Assembly: GCA_947176065.1 (NCBI GenBank)
Contig: CAMWPB010000024.1
Location: 1-59,425 of the forward strand
Direction: 5' to 3'
Length of the DNA: 59,425 nt
Source of the DNA: an uncultured Lachnospiraceae bacterium
GTDB taxonomy: Bacteria > Bacillota > Clostridia > Lachnospirales > Lachnospiraceae
Shown here one piece after another: positions 34,962-44,743 of the stretch. The translations under genes were made by a program, and so were the position numbers. Below the pieces are notes generated by a model. The model was not told where the DNA came from. It was given only the letters and a program-made list of their open reading frames with translations, and searched no databases. Positions within the stretch are counted from its first letter, which is position 1, and each line of letters starts with the position of its first letter.

Positions 34962-35846
34962 CTAGCCCTTCACTGCTCCGGCAACCATACCCTTAATAAT
35001 CTGTTTGCTGAATGCAAAGTAGAAAATCACGATAGGAGCCATAGTAATCAGCATAGCCGACATGATCTTCGGATAATCCGATGTAAACTGGCCTGTAAAC
35101 TGTTTCAACCCCAACGGTACTGTGTACAGTGCCCTGTCCTTAATCAGGATCAAGGCGAAAGAGAACTCATTCCAGCAGCTGAACACGTTGATAATCGCAA
35201 CCGTCACCAGAATCGGCTTACATACCGGAAGGATGATGCCAAACAATGTCTTTGAGAAAGTGGAACCGTCGATCGCGGCCGCCTCTTCAAGCTCCGTCGG
35301 GATACCCTTCACATACCCCTGCACCAAAAAGATCGACATGGGCAGCGCAAACGAGACATATGGCAGCAACAGCGTATACCAGTGGTTTGAAAGCCCCATC
35401 TTGGAAAAGATAATGTAAATAGGAACCATCAGCGAGTGAATCGGAATCAGCATTCCCATCAGGAACATCACATACAGCGGTTTGTTCAGCACAAAATCAA
35501 TTCTCGAAAGAATATATCCCACTATAAATGCGATCAACACAATCAGCAGAACGGACAGAATCGTCGTCCTTGCACTATTGCCCACCGACTGCATCAGGCG
35601 ATAGTCCTTGTTGGACAGGATTTTCGTATAGTTCGCCAGCGTCGGCTCTTTGGGCAGACCCATGATATCCGCATTGAACACTCTCTTCTCTTTCAGGGAG
35701 GAATAGAGCATCCAGAACAGCGGGAAAATACAGGTCAGTGAGAAGAACCATAAGAAAAAGTTAATCACTACCGTAAGCACGCCTCTCTTTACGCGGGTGC
35801 CTGCCGAATTGTCTTCTACTTTTGTCATTTTCATTTCTTTAGCCAT
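34962..35846 (-). CDS. Carbohydrate ABC permease, MalG type
   Basis: This 294-residue protein has six membrane segments and the EAA motif (ELEEAAAIDGSTFSKTLFGIILPVCKP), which contacts the ATPase. It forms the inner-membrane channel with the MalF-type partner encoded 15 nt upstream. The C-terminus (SKQIIKGMVAGAVKG) is typical of the family. Ribosome binding site GGAGGGG. The sugar is not predictable. Confidence 0.92.
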   Translation of the reverse strand: MAKEMKMTKVEDNSAGTRVKRGVLTVVINFFLWFFSLTCIFPLFWMLYSSLKEKRVFNADIMGLPKEPTLANYTKILSNKDYRLMQSVGNSARTTILSVLLIVLIAFIVGYILSRIDFVLNKPLYVMFLMGMLIPIHSLMVPIYIIFSKMGLSNHWYTLLLPYVSFALPMSIFLVQGYVKGIPTELEEAAAIDGSTFSKTLFGIILPVCKPILVTVAIINVFSCWNEFSFALILIKDRALYTVPLGLKQFTGQFTSDYPKIMSAMLITMAPIVIFYFAFSKQIIKGMVAGAVKG

Positions 35847-35861
35847 AGCAGATCCCCTCCT

Positions 35862-36830
35862 TTACCTGTTCGCCTTGCGGGCTTTGATTGCCTGTTTTCT
35901 TTCCTTCTCAATCTGTTTCAAATGCTTTGCCTCCTGACGGTCATAGCTGTCCGTCATAAAGTAATTCATAAGAATCTGAGAACCGCCGATTACTGCCAGC
36001 GCCAGTACGAAAATACCGACGGAAATACAGGAACCGTAACCTAAGTTGGACTGCTCGAAGGAAACCTTATAACCGTACATTGCCATAACCATGGAGGAAT
36101 AACCCGGCCCGCCGGAGGTCATAACGTAAATATTATCGAATGCTTTCATGTTACCCGCCACACAGAGGGTGATACATACAAGCAGAGTATTCTTGATCAA
36201 AGGTAAAACTATGTAACGCGCGCGCTGGATTCCCGTCGCTCCGTCAATTTCCGCAGACTCCAAAACTTCCGTGCTGATGGAGGAAACCGCTGACAGCAGA
36301 ATTACCATGTAGTAACCGATGAACTGCCAGATCAGAGGAATAGACACCAGCAGCATTACCAGCCGCGGCTCATTAAGCCATACCTTCTGTAAATCGCCCC
36401 TGCCAATCTTCTCTAAGAAGTAGTTCAGCAGACCTCTCTTGGAATCGTAGATCATCTGCCAGATAAAACCGATGCAGACCGCCGAGATCGTACTCGGGAA
36501 AAATCCGAAAGTTCTGTGGATGCCCTGCAGCTTGGTTACCTTAGAGTTAATTAACAGTACAACGATGAATGCCAGACCAATCTGTCCGATGATACACACA
36601 ATCACCAGAAAAATATTGTGCCAGAAGGAACTCCAGAACACTTCGTCGCTAAATAACTGCGCGTAATTGGCAAAGCCGTTAAAGGTTTTGACCGGCCCGC
36701 CCTTCCACTCAAAAAAGCTGTAAAATAGAGCTGCTACAAGCGGCGCAAATACCGTGAACACATACAGTGCCACGGGCACGGCAAGATATGCAGCTACTAC
36801 CCATTTTTTCGGTTTAATAGATTTCAGCAT
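35862..36830 (-). CDS. Carbohydrate ABC permease, MalF type
   Basis: This 322-residue protein has six membrane segments and the EAA motif EVLESAEIDGATGIQRARYIVLPLIKN. A basic C-terminal tail follows (QIEKERKQAIKARKANR). It pairs with the MalG-type permease. A hairpin in the 222-nt gap upstream separates it from the binding-protein gene, a common way to give more binding protein than permease. Confidence 0.92.
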   Translation of the reverse strand: MLKSIKPKKWVVAAYLAVPVALYVFTVFAPLVAALFYSFFEWKGGPVKTFNGFANYAQLFSDEVFWSSFWHNIFLVIVCIIGQIGLAFIVVLLINSKVTKLQGIHRTFGFFPSTISAVCIGFIWQMIYDSKRGLLNYFLEKIGRGDLQKVWLNEPRLVMLLVSIPLIWQFIGYYMVILLSAVSSISTEVLESAEIDGATGIQRARYIVLPLIKNTLLVCITLCVAGNMKAFDNIYVMTSGGPGYSSMVMAMYGYKVSFEQSNLGYGSCISVGIFVLALAVIGGSQILMNYFMTDSYDRQEAKHLKQIEKERKQAIKARKANR

Positions 36831-36964
36831 AGATTCGCCCCCATTTCCTTTTAATGCTCATTTTAACATAACTGAGACATACCCCAAAAGCGAAACGAAG
36901 ACGTTTTCTGCCGCTTCGCTGTAATTAAGCCCCCGCTTAATCAAAAACCCCCTCAGGTAAGCAT

Positions 36965-36990
36965 CCGCCCGGGAGGAACCTCCCAGGCGG
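36965..36990 (-). terminator. Intra-operon hairpin (partial terminator or processing site)
   Basis: CCGCCCGGGAGG (36965-36976) and CCTCCCAGGCGG (36979-36990) form a 12-bp stem. On the minus strand a TTTTTGA stretch follows about 17 nt later, next to a second small palindrome (TTAAGCCCCCGCTTAA). It probably lowers permease expression relative to the binding protein. Confidence 0.5.
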
Positions 36991-37052
36991 CGCTGCCTGT
37001 ATATGTTGCAATACCTTCTCAGACTTTAATAAGTCGAGTTTGTACCAATTTG

Positions 37053-38501
37053 TTACTGACCCAAGTAAGCCTTGTATGCAGCCTGTGTATCTGCCGCTAC
37101 AGTTGCAGGATCTTTGTCACCGTTAACCATTTCCTGCATCTCGGTGTTAAGTACGGACCAAACGGAACCGTCTACATAAGAGTCATAAATCTCACAGCCC
37201 TTGTTGTCCACATAGGAGAAGTTGTAGAAATCCTGTGTGTACTGATCGAATGCGGAAAGGTCCACATCGGAGCTGCAGAAACCAGCCAGTGCGTAGTTCG
37301 CGCCTACATACTCAGAGAACGCAGGGCCTGTCAGATACTGGCAAAGATCGATACAAGCTGCAAGCTTGTCGGGATCGGAAGCTGCCTTAGCGCTGATTGC
37401 CATACCGTAACCAAGACCGATGTTCTGGAACTTCTCATACTTGGTAGCGTCTGCTGCCTGAGGAAGAACTGCGAACTTTGTGGTATCCTTCTTCGGATCG
37501 CCTTCCAGAGTAGCCTGGATATAAGAAGCATCCCAGTTACCGCCGATGAACGCTGCTGCGTCGCCGGAGATGTAGTACTCACGAGCATCCTCGTTGGATA
37601 CTGCGTTGAAGTCCTTGTTGAAGATGTTTGTGTCGTGGAAGAGACGCTGTGTCTCTGTCAGAGCTGCCACGAACTCAGGAGCCTCGAAGTTACCTGTGCC
37701 TGCAATGATATCAGAGAACCACTGTGTGCCGGTGTACTGATAGCCAAGGCAGGATACGAAACAGGAGTTCATCTGCCACTGACCGGAGTTACCGAATGCG
37801 ATGGTGTCGATACCCTGACCGCTGAAGTACTCAGCCGCCTTCTCTACGTCAGCCCAAGTGGTCGGGAAGGAATCAAAGCCTGCCTCTTTCCACATAGCCT
37901 CATCGTAAATTACTACGGTACATGTACCACCTGTCAGAGCAGGATATGCATAATACTTGCCGTCTGCCGTGAAAGGTACAAGGTAATCCATGTTGTAGTC
38001 GCCCGCATAAGGGGAATTCTTGATGCTGTCGGTCAGATCATATACAAGACCCTGGCCTGCCCAGCTGATGGTGTTCATACCCTGAAGCAGGAACACGTCC
38101 GGAAGATCGTCTGCTGCAGCGCGGGTAGCGATCTGTGTCTTGTAGTCGTCGTTTGCCAGAACTTCCTCATCCAGTGTGATGCTGCCGTGCTCGTTCTGCC
38201 AGTTTGCAAGGCATGTTCTGAAACCGTCGGAACCGCCGTTACCTTCAGACTCCTCGGATGTAGAGAAGTGCATGATGGAGATGTTGCCGCTGTAAGCAAG
38301 ATCACCGGATGCTGCACCGTCATCTGCTGCGGGAGCTTCCTCCTCTGCCGCAGGAGTCTCTGCCTCAGGAGCCTCCTCCTCTGCCGCGGGAGCTTCCTCT
38401 GCTGCGGGAGCCTCTGCCGCCGGAGCGGGATCGCTACCGCATCCTGCAAACGTAGCTACCATAGATGTTGCCAATAAGATGCTTACTACTTTCTTTTTCA
38501 C
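37053..38501 (-). CDS. Sugar-binding lipoprotein of ABC importer
   Basis: This 482-residue family 1 extracellular solute-binding protein has a lipoprotein signal ([21 protein letters not shown], lipobox FAGC). A spacer of about 55 residues made of Ala/Pro/Glu repeats follows, then the binding domain ([51 protein letters not shown]). It captures an oligosaccharide outside the membrane. Start is GTG, ten bases after AGGAGG. A nearer ATG opens only a three-codon frame (ATGAAAAAGTGA) overlapping the GTG. Confidence 0.93.
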   Translation of the reverse strand: MKKKVVSILLATSMVATFAGCGSDPAPAAEAPAAEEAPAAEEEAPEAETPAAEEEAPAADDGAASGDLAYSGNISIMHFSTSEESEGNGGSDGFRTCLANWQNEHGSITLDEEVLANDDYKTQIATRAAADDLPDVFLLQGMNTISWAGQGLVYDLTDSIKNSPYAGDYNMDYLVPFTADGKYYAYPALTGGTCTVVIYDEAMWKEAGFDSFPTTWADVEKAAEYFSGQGIDTIAFGNSGQWQMNSCFVSCLGYQYTGTQWFSDIIAGTGNFEAPEFVAALTETQRLFHDTNIFNKDFNAVSNEDAREYYISGDAAAFIGGNWDASYIQATLEGDPKKDTTKFAVLPQAADATKYEKFQNIGLGYGMAISAKAASDPDKLAACIDLCQYLTGPAFSEYVGANYALAGFCSSDVDLSAFDQYTQDFYNFSYVDNKGCEIYDSYVDGSVWSVLNTEMQEMVNGDKDPATVAADTQAAYKAYLGQ

Positions 38502-38542
38502 TTTTTCATTTCCTCCTTTAAAGATTAAAATGGTAATAGTTA

Positions 38543-38575
38543 CTCGAAATGCGTTTTCTACTTAAACGTTTTCGT
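38543..38575. promoter_or_regulatory. Two LacI/CcpA-type operator candidates
   Basis: On the minus strand ACGAAAACGTTTAAG (38561-38575) and GAAAACGCATTTCG (within 38543-38560) resemble LacI-family operators with the central CG. They lie just downstream of the -10, where a repressor would block transcription of the transporter. Confidence 0.5.
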
Positions 38576-38581
38576 AATGTT

Positions 38582-38610
38582 AGTCTAGCACACATTTCCC
38601 ATATTGACAA
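38582..38610 (-). promoter_or_regulatory. Promoter of sugar transporter operon
   Basis: On the minus strand TTGTCA (38605-38610) and TAGACT (38582-38587) are separated by exactly 17 bp. They lie about 80 nt before the binding-protein start. The rest of the 353-nt gap up to 38854 is AT-rich and holds only the hairpin at 38820-38840. Confidence 0.65.
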
Positions 38611-38819
38611 CCATTTTTTGAAATTTTTTTATTCAATTTTTATACTTTTTTGTTTTTTCGCCCTGATTCCCGCACTTATTTCTTCATAATCCGTCATAAT
38701 ATACATAAAATTGCGATAATATTGACCATTCTTGCTAAATGGTTTTCGTTACCGCAATTTCCCCTAATTGCCGGCCGGACTGCCTGTTAGATTACTCCGG
38801 CTGCTTAAATGTTAAGAAA

Positions 38820-38840
38820 GGGACGGTGTCAAACCGTCCC
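38820..38840 (-). terminator. Rho-independent terminator after diguanylate cyclase gene
   Basis: GGGACGGT (38820-38827) and ACCGTCCC (38833-38840) form a perfect 8-bp stem. On the minus strand TTTCTT follows. Confidence 0.75.
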
Positions 38841-38854
38841 TGCCCTTTCGTATT

Positions 38855-40330
38855 TTATTCTGCTGCCTGTTCCACCGGCTCTCTGTCCCGATAAAACGCC
38901 AGCTGATTCTTCCCTCTCTTCTTCGCCTTGTACACTCCCTGATCGGCCGCTTTGTAAAGCGTCTCAAAATCATTGCCTTCCTGCGGGAACACCGCTACGC
39001 CGATACTTGCCGTGGCCTTGTACTTCACATATTCGCCGGCCTGGAAGTTCTTAAAGAAGACTTCCATTTTTTTGGCCTCTTTCAAAATAGCCTCGTCAGT
39101 CGAAACATCCTTCAGAAACACCATGAACTCATCTCCGCCCACGCGGCCTATGATATCGCTGGCTCTGAAAATTGCGCCAATCTGGATTCCCAAAGACCGC
39201 AGCACCTCATCGCCAAAGGCATGTCCCATAGTATCGTTGATCTTTTTAAAATTATCAATGTCAATCATGAACATCATGCACTGCTTATTCGGATTCTGCG
39301 CCATGTAGTCCTTAATTTTGCGCTCCGTGGCAAGTTTATTATTCAGTCCGGTCAGCAGATCGGTATCAGCCTTGTCTTCCAGCTCTTTCTTTTTATTATT
39401 GCTGCGGATCTTTCCGACGATATTGATCACCATAACAACACAGAAGAATATGGCAATCACAAGAGCCAGAGCAAAAACCATATCTCTCGTGTTTTTTCTG
39501 ATATAATTCGCCTGTCTCTGCGCATAGGACTCGCTGACGCCCAATATCAGGCTCCATCGGTTCGTTCCGAGAGGCACAGAAGTCAGCACCTGTCTCTGTT
39601 TGCCCGTCTGTATGTCAACGCTGCCCCGGGAGCTGTTGTTCAGGCGGTTACGGATTGTTCTGGCATTTTCCTTATTCTCCGCCTCCATCGCCGTAAAAAT
39701 ATTCCCGCCCTGCAGGCAGGCATTCGTCGATGCGCCGCTCACACCCAGTATGTTTCCTTCCAAATCCACAATAACGAGAAAACTGGTAGAATCATAACCC
39801 GACTGCAGCAGCAGCTCCGCAAACCGCTCCATCGGATAGTAAAGCATCAGATACCCATGCTCCGCGTTCCGGCCCACATGTTTCACTACGATAACCGCCT
39901 GCTCCTCATAGGCATAAACATAAGGAAATTCGCCCGCAAGCGCCTCCTCAAACCAGGCCTCCTGTCCAACGTCGAGCGACGCGCCCGTCTGGTCTACCGC
40001 CTGTCCGTCCGCCGAGCAATAAAGGACTTTTTCCACATTGGCACACTTCGCCGCTATTCCGAGTACCTCCGTCACGCGGGCGCTGTCTTCCATCCCCATT
40101 CTCTCAAATATTTCCCCGGCCGTTTCCCCGACCTTGCCTACCTTTTGCAGCTCATGCAGGAATCGTTCCCCGTATCCCTCTGTCGAAGCGATCAGCGTCT
40201 TGGAAACCGACGCTTCCGCCTCCTTGTTGCTCTTCGCCGAAAAGCTGAGCAACATGGCAATGACAACCACCATCATGATGCCTGTCGGAACGAGCCACTG
40301 CAATACACTAGACCTGTTTTGATTATCCAT
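38855..40330 (-). CDS. Membrane diguanylate cyclase (extracellular sensor + GGDEF)
   Basis: This protein of about 491 residues has a TM near the N-terminus (VLQWLVPTGIMMVVVIAMLLSF), a dCache-like extracellular sensor, a second TM (FALALVIAIFFCVVMVINIVG) and a GGDEF domain. The active-site motif is GGDEF, preceded by the RxxD inhibitory site (RASDIIGRVGGDEF). It makes cyclic di-GMP in response to an outside signal. The ATG at 40330 (AGGA nine bases upstream) overlaps the end of the YesL-like gene and is preferred over 40354. An HD-GYP gene lies just upstream in the same direction. Confidence 0.88.
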   Translation of the reverse strand: MDNQNRSSVLQWLVPTGIMMVVVIAMLLSFSAKSNKEAEASVSKTLIASTEGYGERFLHELQKVGKVGETAGEIFERMGMEDSARVTEVLGIAAKCANVEKVLYCSADGQAVDQTGASLDVGQEAWFEEALAGEFPYVYAYEEQAVIVVKHVGRNAEHGYLMLYYPMERFAELLLQSGYDSTSFLVIVDLEGNILGVSGASTNACLQGGNIFTAMEAENKENARTIRNRLNNSSRGSVDIQTGKQRQVLTSVPLGTNRWSLILGVSESYAQRQANYIRKNTRDMVFALALVIAIFFCVVMVINIVGKIRSNNKKKELEDKADTDLLTGLNNKLATERKIKDYMAQNPNKQCMMFMIDIDNFKKINDTMGHAFGDEVLRSLGIQIGAIFRASDIIGRVGGDEFMVFLKDVSTDEAILKEAKKMEVFFKNFQAGEYVKYKATASIGVAVFPQEGNDFETLYKAADQGVYKAKKRGKNQLAFYRDREPVEQAAE

Positions 40331-41003
40331 CGATTTCCTGATTCCCCTCATCAATTCTCAGAGAAAAGTCCAGATCGGAGACTTTCTCTGTTTCCGGCTC
40401 CAGTTTCTTAAAAATACCGCTGTAAATCCACGCCGCCCCGTAAGCCGGCGCAGAAATGCCGAACATAAAAACAAACAGGAGCGCATAATCCGAAAAATAC
40501 GCGATCACAACAGGCAGTACATAACATCCCACCATCAATAGTGTCTTGGGCAGGTTGGCAAAAGCCAGTATCATCGCATTCTTGAGCGTATTCTTCACCG
40601 AATTTTCAAATCTGGCCTGCAGCGGGAACACATAAACGGCCATCATCACAAGCACAACAGCCACTGCTACCACCGCAATTACCAGCGCTTTCGGAAAAGT
40701 CAGCCCCGAATAATTGAAAATGAATGAATCCCCCGCATAAACCGCGATCACCAGAAGCATCAAAAGCCACATGATGGTCGCCTGCTTAAAGTTCTCCTTA
40801 AAAGATTTAAAGAAGCCTTTAATCAGATATCCCTCTTCACCGCGCACGATCTTAAGCAGCACATAGTGCATCGCCGTGAAAGCCGCACCCACGGTTATCA
40901 CAGGAATACAGCAGAGAATCATCAAGAAGTTCATAATCATCAAATCCCCCACACGGTTTAAAACCCGCATGACAGGACTGTCCATATCAAAAAATTTACC
41001 CAC
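40323..41003 (-). CDS. YesL-like DUF624 membrane protein
   Basis: This 226-residue protein has five or six membrane segments and starts MGKFFDMDSPVMRVLNRVGDLMIMN, the usual DUF624/YesL N-terminus. These proteins commonly accompany carbohydrate ABC importers, with an unknown role. GGAG eight bases before the GTG at 41003 supports that start over the GTG at 41012. It overlaps the diguanylate cyclase start by eight bases, so the two are translationally coupled. Confidence 0.8.
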   Translation of the reverse strand: MGKFFDMDSPVMRVLNRVGDLMIMNFLMILCCIPVITVGAAFTAMHYVLLKIVRGEEGYLIKGFFKSFKENFKQATIMWLLMLLVIAVYAGDSFIFNYSGLTFPKALVIAVVAVAVVLVMMAVYVFPLQARFENSVKNTLKNAMILAFANLPKTLLMVGCYVLPVVIAYFSDYALLFVFMFGISAPAYGAAWIYSGIFKKLEPETEKVSDLDFSLRIDEGNQEIDG

Positions 41004-41101
41004 GTCTGCCACTCCAAAAATTACTCAACTATATACGATTATATATCACCAGAGCATGAAAATCCATAAAAAACATAAAAATATGTAAAAAACAAACTAA
41101 T

Positions 41102-42358
41102 TTAGATTTTATATTTTGTGCTGACCTGCTGATACTGCATATTAAGCGTCTGGTACATCTTCAGGATTCTGGCGGTTTCTTTCTTCACATGTGCCATCAC
41201 TTCATCATACGAATCCACCAGCACCATAACCGGCTGCCTCTTGAAACGCTTCTTGGAAACTTCCTCATTCAAAATCCGCAGCACCTGCTGCTTCGATGCC
41301 GCTTCCCTGTAGCTTCTCTTGTTCACAAGGGCGCTGACCACATCCCCCACCTGGAGCACGCTCTGCTGGAGACTGATCTGCGAGTCATTCAGGCGTTTCG
41401 GATAGCCGTTTGCGTCTCCCCTCTCATGGTGCGCCAGCGCGATAGCCACCACCTCGGCGTCAACCTTGTTCTCCAGCTTCTGCTTCGTGATGTCCACATG
41501 GGTGCGGACATGCTTAATCTCTTCCGGTTTCAGCTTGCGGGGCGCCTGGAGAATATCCTGTGATATGCCAAGCATCCCAAGATCATGGAGAAGCGCCGCA
41601 TAGTAGATCATTTCCCTCTCCTGATCGGGCAGAAACAGACGGGCGGAAATCTCCTCGCAGATACAGATCGTAGTGACCGTATCAAGCACCGTGCTCTCCC
41701 TGACAAAGCCTGTACAGTAAATCAACATATCCATGAAAGTCTTTTTATCTTCATTGGAAAAGATCATATAGTCCGCGATCTCATCCAGTTCTTCCTTATA
41801 AGAGCCGTCTTTCAGTTTATTCAAAATGCCGTACTTTGCGTCACACTGATAAAAGCGTTCGAGCCCCGCTGCGGAAAGCTTCGTGCCCGCCTGCTTCTGG
41901 AACATACGGGGATCAAACTGCGCCCCCATCGTGTTGGAATAAATGTCTATCTTCTCAGCGATATTGACATAAGCCGCCACATCCTTATATGCATAGTCAA
42001 CCGTCTGCAGCTTTTCATAATCCCTGCAATGATACATCAGCACCTTCGCCATATCCGGCACCGGAGACAGATACTTAAAGAACAGATACCCGTAAATGGA
42101 ATGCGCCATGCTGTCTCTTGTTTCGTATTGCAGCATATCGTTGATTCTGGTTTTCTCCGTCTTGTATGCCCCGATATCATGCATCGTCGCAACCATAACG
42201 ATATCCGCCAGCTCAAACTCCTCGTATCTGTTTTCTTCCTGAAGCATCTTATAGACAATATAAGCCACCCTCGACCCATGCTCCATCAGCGTGGGATTGA
42301 TCAGCTTCAGAATATCCCTCATTAACAGATAAATATCTTTGCTCTTAATATACTCCAT
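41102..42358 (-). CDS. Double-HD protein with HD-GYP domain
   Basis: This 418-residue protein has an N-terminal HD domain (HGSRVAYIVYKML, ATMHDIGAYKTE) and a C-terminal HD-GYP-like domain (LLHDLGMLGI, HVDITKQKL, HHERGDANGYPKRL, QVGDVVSALVNKRSY). HD-GYP enzymes hydrolyse cyclic di-GMP. The catalytic HD and the HHE...GYP motif are present. No TM or receiver domain is seen, so it should be cytoplasmic. It is probably cotranscribed with the YesL-like and GGDEF genes, so synthesis and breakdown of the signal may be encoded together. Ribosome binding site GGGGGAA. Confidence 0.82.
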   Translation of the reverse strand: MEYIKSKDIYLLMRDILKLINPTLMEHGSRVAYIVYKMLQEENRYEEFELADIVMVATMHDIGAYKTEKTRINDMLQYETRDSMAHSIYGYLFFKYLSPVPDMAKVLMYHCRDYEKLQTVDYAYKDVAAYVNIAEKIDIYSNTMGAQFDPRMFQKQAGTKLSAAGLERFYQCDAKYGILNKLKDGSYKEELDEIADYMIFSNEDKKTFMDMLIYCTGFVRESTVLDTVTTICICEEISARLFLPDQEREMIYYAALLHDLGMLGISQDILQAPRKLKPEEIKHVRTHVDITKQKLENKVDAEVVAIALAHHERGDANGYPKRLNDSQISLQQSVLQVGDVVSALVNKRSYREAASKQQVLRILNEEVSKKRFKRQPVMVLVDSYDEVMAHVKKETARILKMYQTLNMQYQQVSTKYKI

Positions 42359-42382
42359 AAGGTTCCCCCGTCTTTGATTCCG

Positions 42383-42853
42383 TCAAAGCACAAACTCCAT
42401 CGGCGTATAGATAATGCCGTCCTTTTTCTCCTGCGGCCGCAGATCCCGAAACCCCAGCCGATGATAAAACTCCACTCCATAAGGCGAAGAATCAACCGTC
42501 ACCCGGTTCTCCTGCAGCTCCGTCAGAAGATAATTTGACATATATTGTATCAGGGCCCGCCCAATGCCTCTCCTGTGGTATCTCTCATCCACAAACAGCA
42601 GAGAAATGTGAATCCTGTCGCGAAGCGTGAGCATCCCTACCATCCTTTTCCCATCAAGCGCCACAAACATCTGATACGCGCCCATAACAAACATTCTGTA
42701 AAGCGTAGAATCCGTGATAAAATTCTCGAAGTTCTTCACACCTTCGGGCGTATAGACGTCCGCCTCAAACTTCATAAAAGTCCGCCACGCCAGTGACATA
42801 GCGTCCTCCCACTCTTCCCGGTATGCGCTTCTGATCTCATACGGTATCTCCAA
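42383..42853 (-). CDS. GNAT-family acetyltransferase
   Basis: This 156-residue protein has the acetyl-CoA-binding loop RYHRRGIGRALIQYM and a C-terminal VDSSPYGVEFYHRLGF, typical of GNAT N-acetyltransferases. The acceptor is unknown. It lies 24 nt before the HD-GYP gene on the same strand. Confidence 0.85.
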   Translation of the reverse strand: MEIPYEIRSAYREEWEDAMSLAWRTFMKFEADVYTPEGVKNFENFITDSTLYRMFVMGAYQMFVALDGKRMVGMLTLRDRIHISLLFVDERYHRRGIGRALIQYMSNYLLTELQENRVTVDSSPYGVEFYHRLGFRDLRPQEKKDGIIYTPMEFVL

Positions 42854-43037
42854 AACAATCAGTGACTCCTTTTCTGCCTTCCTATCATTTTATCGTACTT
42901 TTCCCAAAATTACAACCTGTTGCAGGCATTTCATTGCTCGTTTCATGCACGTTGGCGCAATTTCCCATATCAAAAAAATATGCCCCGCAGATGATTCCGC
43001 GAGGCTGTTTCTTCCAAATATATGTAAGCTGTTCTGT

Positions 43038-43478
43038 TCAGCTTCTGTACAATTCAGCGATTTGAAGAGATCTGTCGGGGAAATTCTCCTTCAAGTACAT
43101 CAGATACTGCAGCGCACTGCCCTCGTATTTCTGTACATCTCCCAGCAAACCGACCTCGTAACAGCTTCTTATTACATTAATAATGCAGTCGTCCGTGTGA
43201 TCCTCCTTGCAATCCTTACATTCTTTTAATATATGCGCAATCGCCGTTTCCAGCTCCACCTCGTCAAACAGCTTAAAATCCATCGTGGGAATATGCTCCA
43301 TTCCCTGCGAAACCTCCTTTTTAGGCTCCCTTTTGTAATCGCTGATACACTGTTTTCCGTACCCTATAACGCAGTTCGTCTTCTGACACTGTCCACAGGC
43401 GTTTTCTTTCCTGCAGCAGTTTTCAAGATCAGTTGCTACCAGCCCGGCATTTAAGCCCTTCTTATGTTCGTCTGCCAT
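43038..43478 (-). CDS. Conserved cysteine-rich hypothetical protein
   Basis: This 146-residue protein carries about nine cysteines, including CCRKENACGQCQKTNCVIGYGKQC near the N-terminus and CKDCKEDHTDDC in the middle. The C-terminal part is helical. The spacing suggests metal or Fe-S binding, but I do not recognise the family. Ribosome binding site GGAGG. No signal peptide, so it is cytoplasmic. It stands alone, with 164 nt to its downstream neighbour. Confidence 0.75.
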   Translation of the reverse strand: MADEHKKGLNAGLVATDLENCCRKENACGQCQKTNCVIGYGKQCISDYKREPKKEVSQGMEHIPTMDFKLFDEVELETAIAHILKECKDCKEDHTDDCIINVIRSCYEVGLLGDVQKYEGSALQYLMYLKENFPDRSLQIAELYRS

Positions 43479-43586
43479 GCTTTGTACCTCCGTATCTATT
43501 CATCTCTTGATTATATGTACAATACTATAACATGGATGCCTCATGGCGGCAATATACAGGAATATTAATATTTAGCGGAGATACAA

Positions 43587-43611
43587 CACCCCGCCGGAAA
43601 CCGACGGGGTG
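43587..43611 (-). terminator. Terminator hairpin after 2-hydroxyacid dehydrogenase gene
   Basis: CACCCCGCCGG and CCGACGGGGTG pair around AAA with one mismatch. On the minus strand TTGTATC follows. It lies about 32 nt after the stop. Confidence 0.6.
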
Positions 43612-43642
43612 CCCAGGTTTACAAAAATGTGTACGGCAGGCA

Positions 43643-44635
43643 TTATTTTACCGCTTCGCTTCCCACGCGGTTAACCAGAGGCAGACCGTTTTCCAGCGCA
43701 TAAGCGTTCTCCAATGTCACTTTGGCAATCGCCTGCATAGCCTCCTTTGTAAAAAATCCCATATGCGAGGTGATCAGTACATTCGGGAACGTCATGAGTC
43801 TGGCCAGATTTTCGTCCCGCATAATCTCATTGGATTTATCCTCATAGAAAATGCCCTCTTCCTCCTCGTAAACATCCAGCCCCACGCCTCCGAATTTGCC
43901 GGCCACAAGTCCGTCAATTAGGGCATCCGTGTCAATCAGGGCGCCGCGGGAGGTATTGACCAGATACACACCGTCCTTCATTTTTGCGATCGTGTCCGCG
44001 TTGACCAGATGCCTCGTCTCGGAGGTCAGCGGGCAGTGCAGGGAAATCACGTTAGAGCGTTCCATCAGCTCCTGCACCGACACATACTCCACATCCAGCT
44101 CCTTGTTCGGATAGGGATCGTAAGCCAGCACTTCCATGCCAAATCCGTTACAGATGCGGATCATGGCCTGCCCGATCTTACCCGTCCCTACAATCCCGGC
44201 TGTCTTGCGGTAAAAATCCACTCCCATAAGTCCGTGCAGGCTCATGTTAAATTCTCTTGTCCTGTTATATGCCTTATGCGTATAACGATTCACAGTCAGA
44301 AGCATGGTCATGGCAAATTCCGCCACCGCCTCCGGGGAATAGCTGGGCACCCGCAGAATCTGGATCTTATCCTCGGCGGCCTTCACATCCACATGATTGA
44401 AGCCTGCGCTCCGAAGAAGAATCGCCTTTACATGCATGTCATAAAGCTCCTTAATCATCTCGGCATTCACATAGTCATTCACAAAAATGCAGACCGCGTC
44501 AAAGCCCTTTGCAAGGGATACCGTTTCCTCGTGAAAAGGCACCTCATAAAAGCGAATCTCAAATCCGTATTCTTTTCCCATAGGCTCAAACCAAATTCTG
44601 TCATAGGGTTTCGTGCTGAAAAATGCAATCTTCAT
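43643..44635 (-). CDS. D-lactate dehydrogenase-type 2-hydroxyacid dehydrogenase
   Basis: The protein is about 330 residues. The NAD-binding domain shows TAGIVGTGKIGQAMIRICNGFGM. The catalytic residues are visible in LVNTSRGALID (Arg), a Glu in LDVYEEEEGIFYEDKS, and the His of LITSHMGFFTKEA. The YEEEEGIFYED stretch is characteristic of fermentative D-lactate dehydrogenase. It would reduce pyruvate to D-lactate with NADH. GGTGGAG before the ATG at 44635 decides the start over the GTG at 44647. Confidence 0.87.
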   Translation of the reverse strand: MKIAFFSTKPYDRIWFEPMGKEYGFEIRFYEVPFHEETVSLAKGFDAVCIFVNDYVNAEMIKELYDMHVKAILLRSAGFNHVDVKAAEDKIQILRVPSYSPEAVAEFAMTMLLTVNRYTHKAYNRTREFNMSLHGLMGVDFYRKTAGIVGTGKIGQAMIRICNGFGMEVLAYDPYPNKELDVEYVSVQELMERSNVISLHCPLTSETRHLVNADTIAKMKDGVYLVNTSRGALIDTDALIDGLVAGKFGGVGLDVYEEEEGIFYEDKSNEIMRDENLARLMTFPNVLITSHMGFFTKEAMQAIAKVTLENAYALENGLPLVNRVGSEAVK

Positions 44636-44743
44636 AATATTCTCCACCTTTCCATGATAATATATTATAGAGTATATACAAAAAACCGCCCTGCCATCCC
44701 AGCACCGGCGGTTATCTGTCTCTTTTCTGATTTTTACAGGCCC

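Noticed and set aside
37050..38477. 475-codon open frame antisense to the sugar-binding lipoprotein
   Set aside because: It is a shadow of a clear lipoprotein gene, with no ribosome binding site and unnatural Cys-rich composition.
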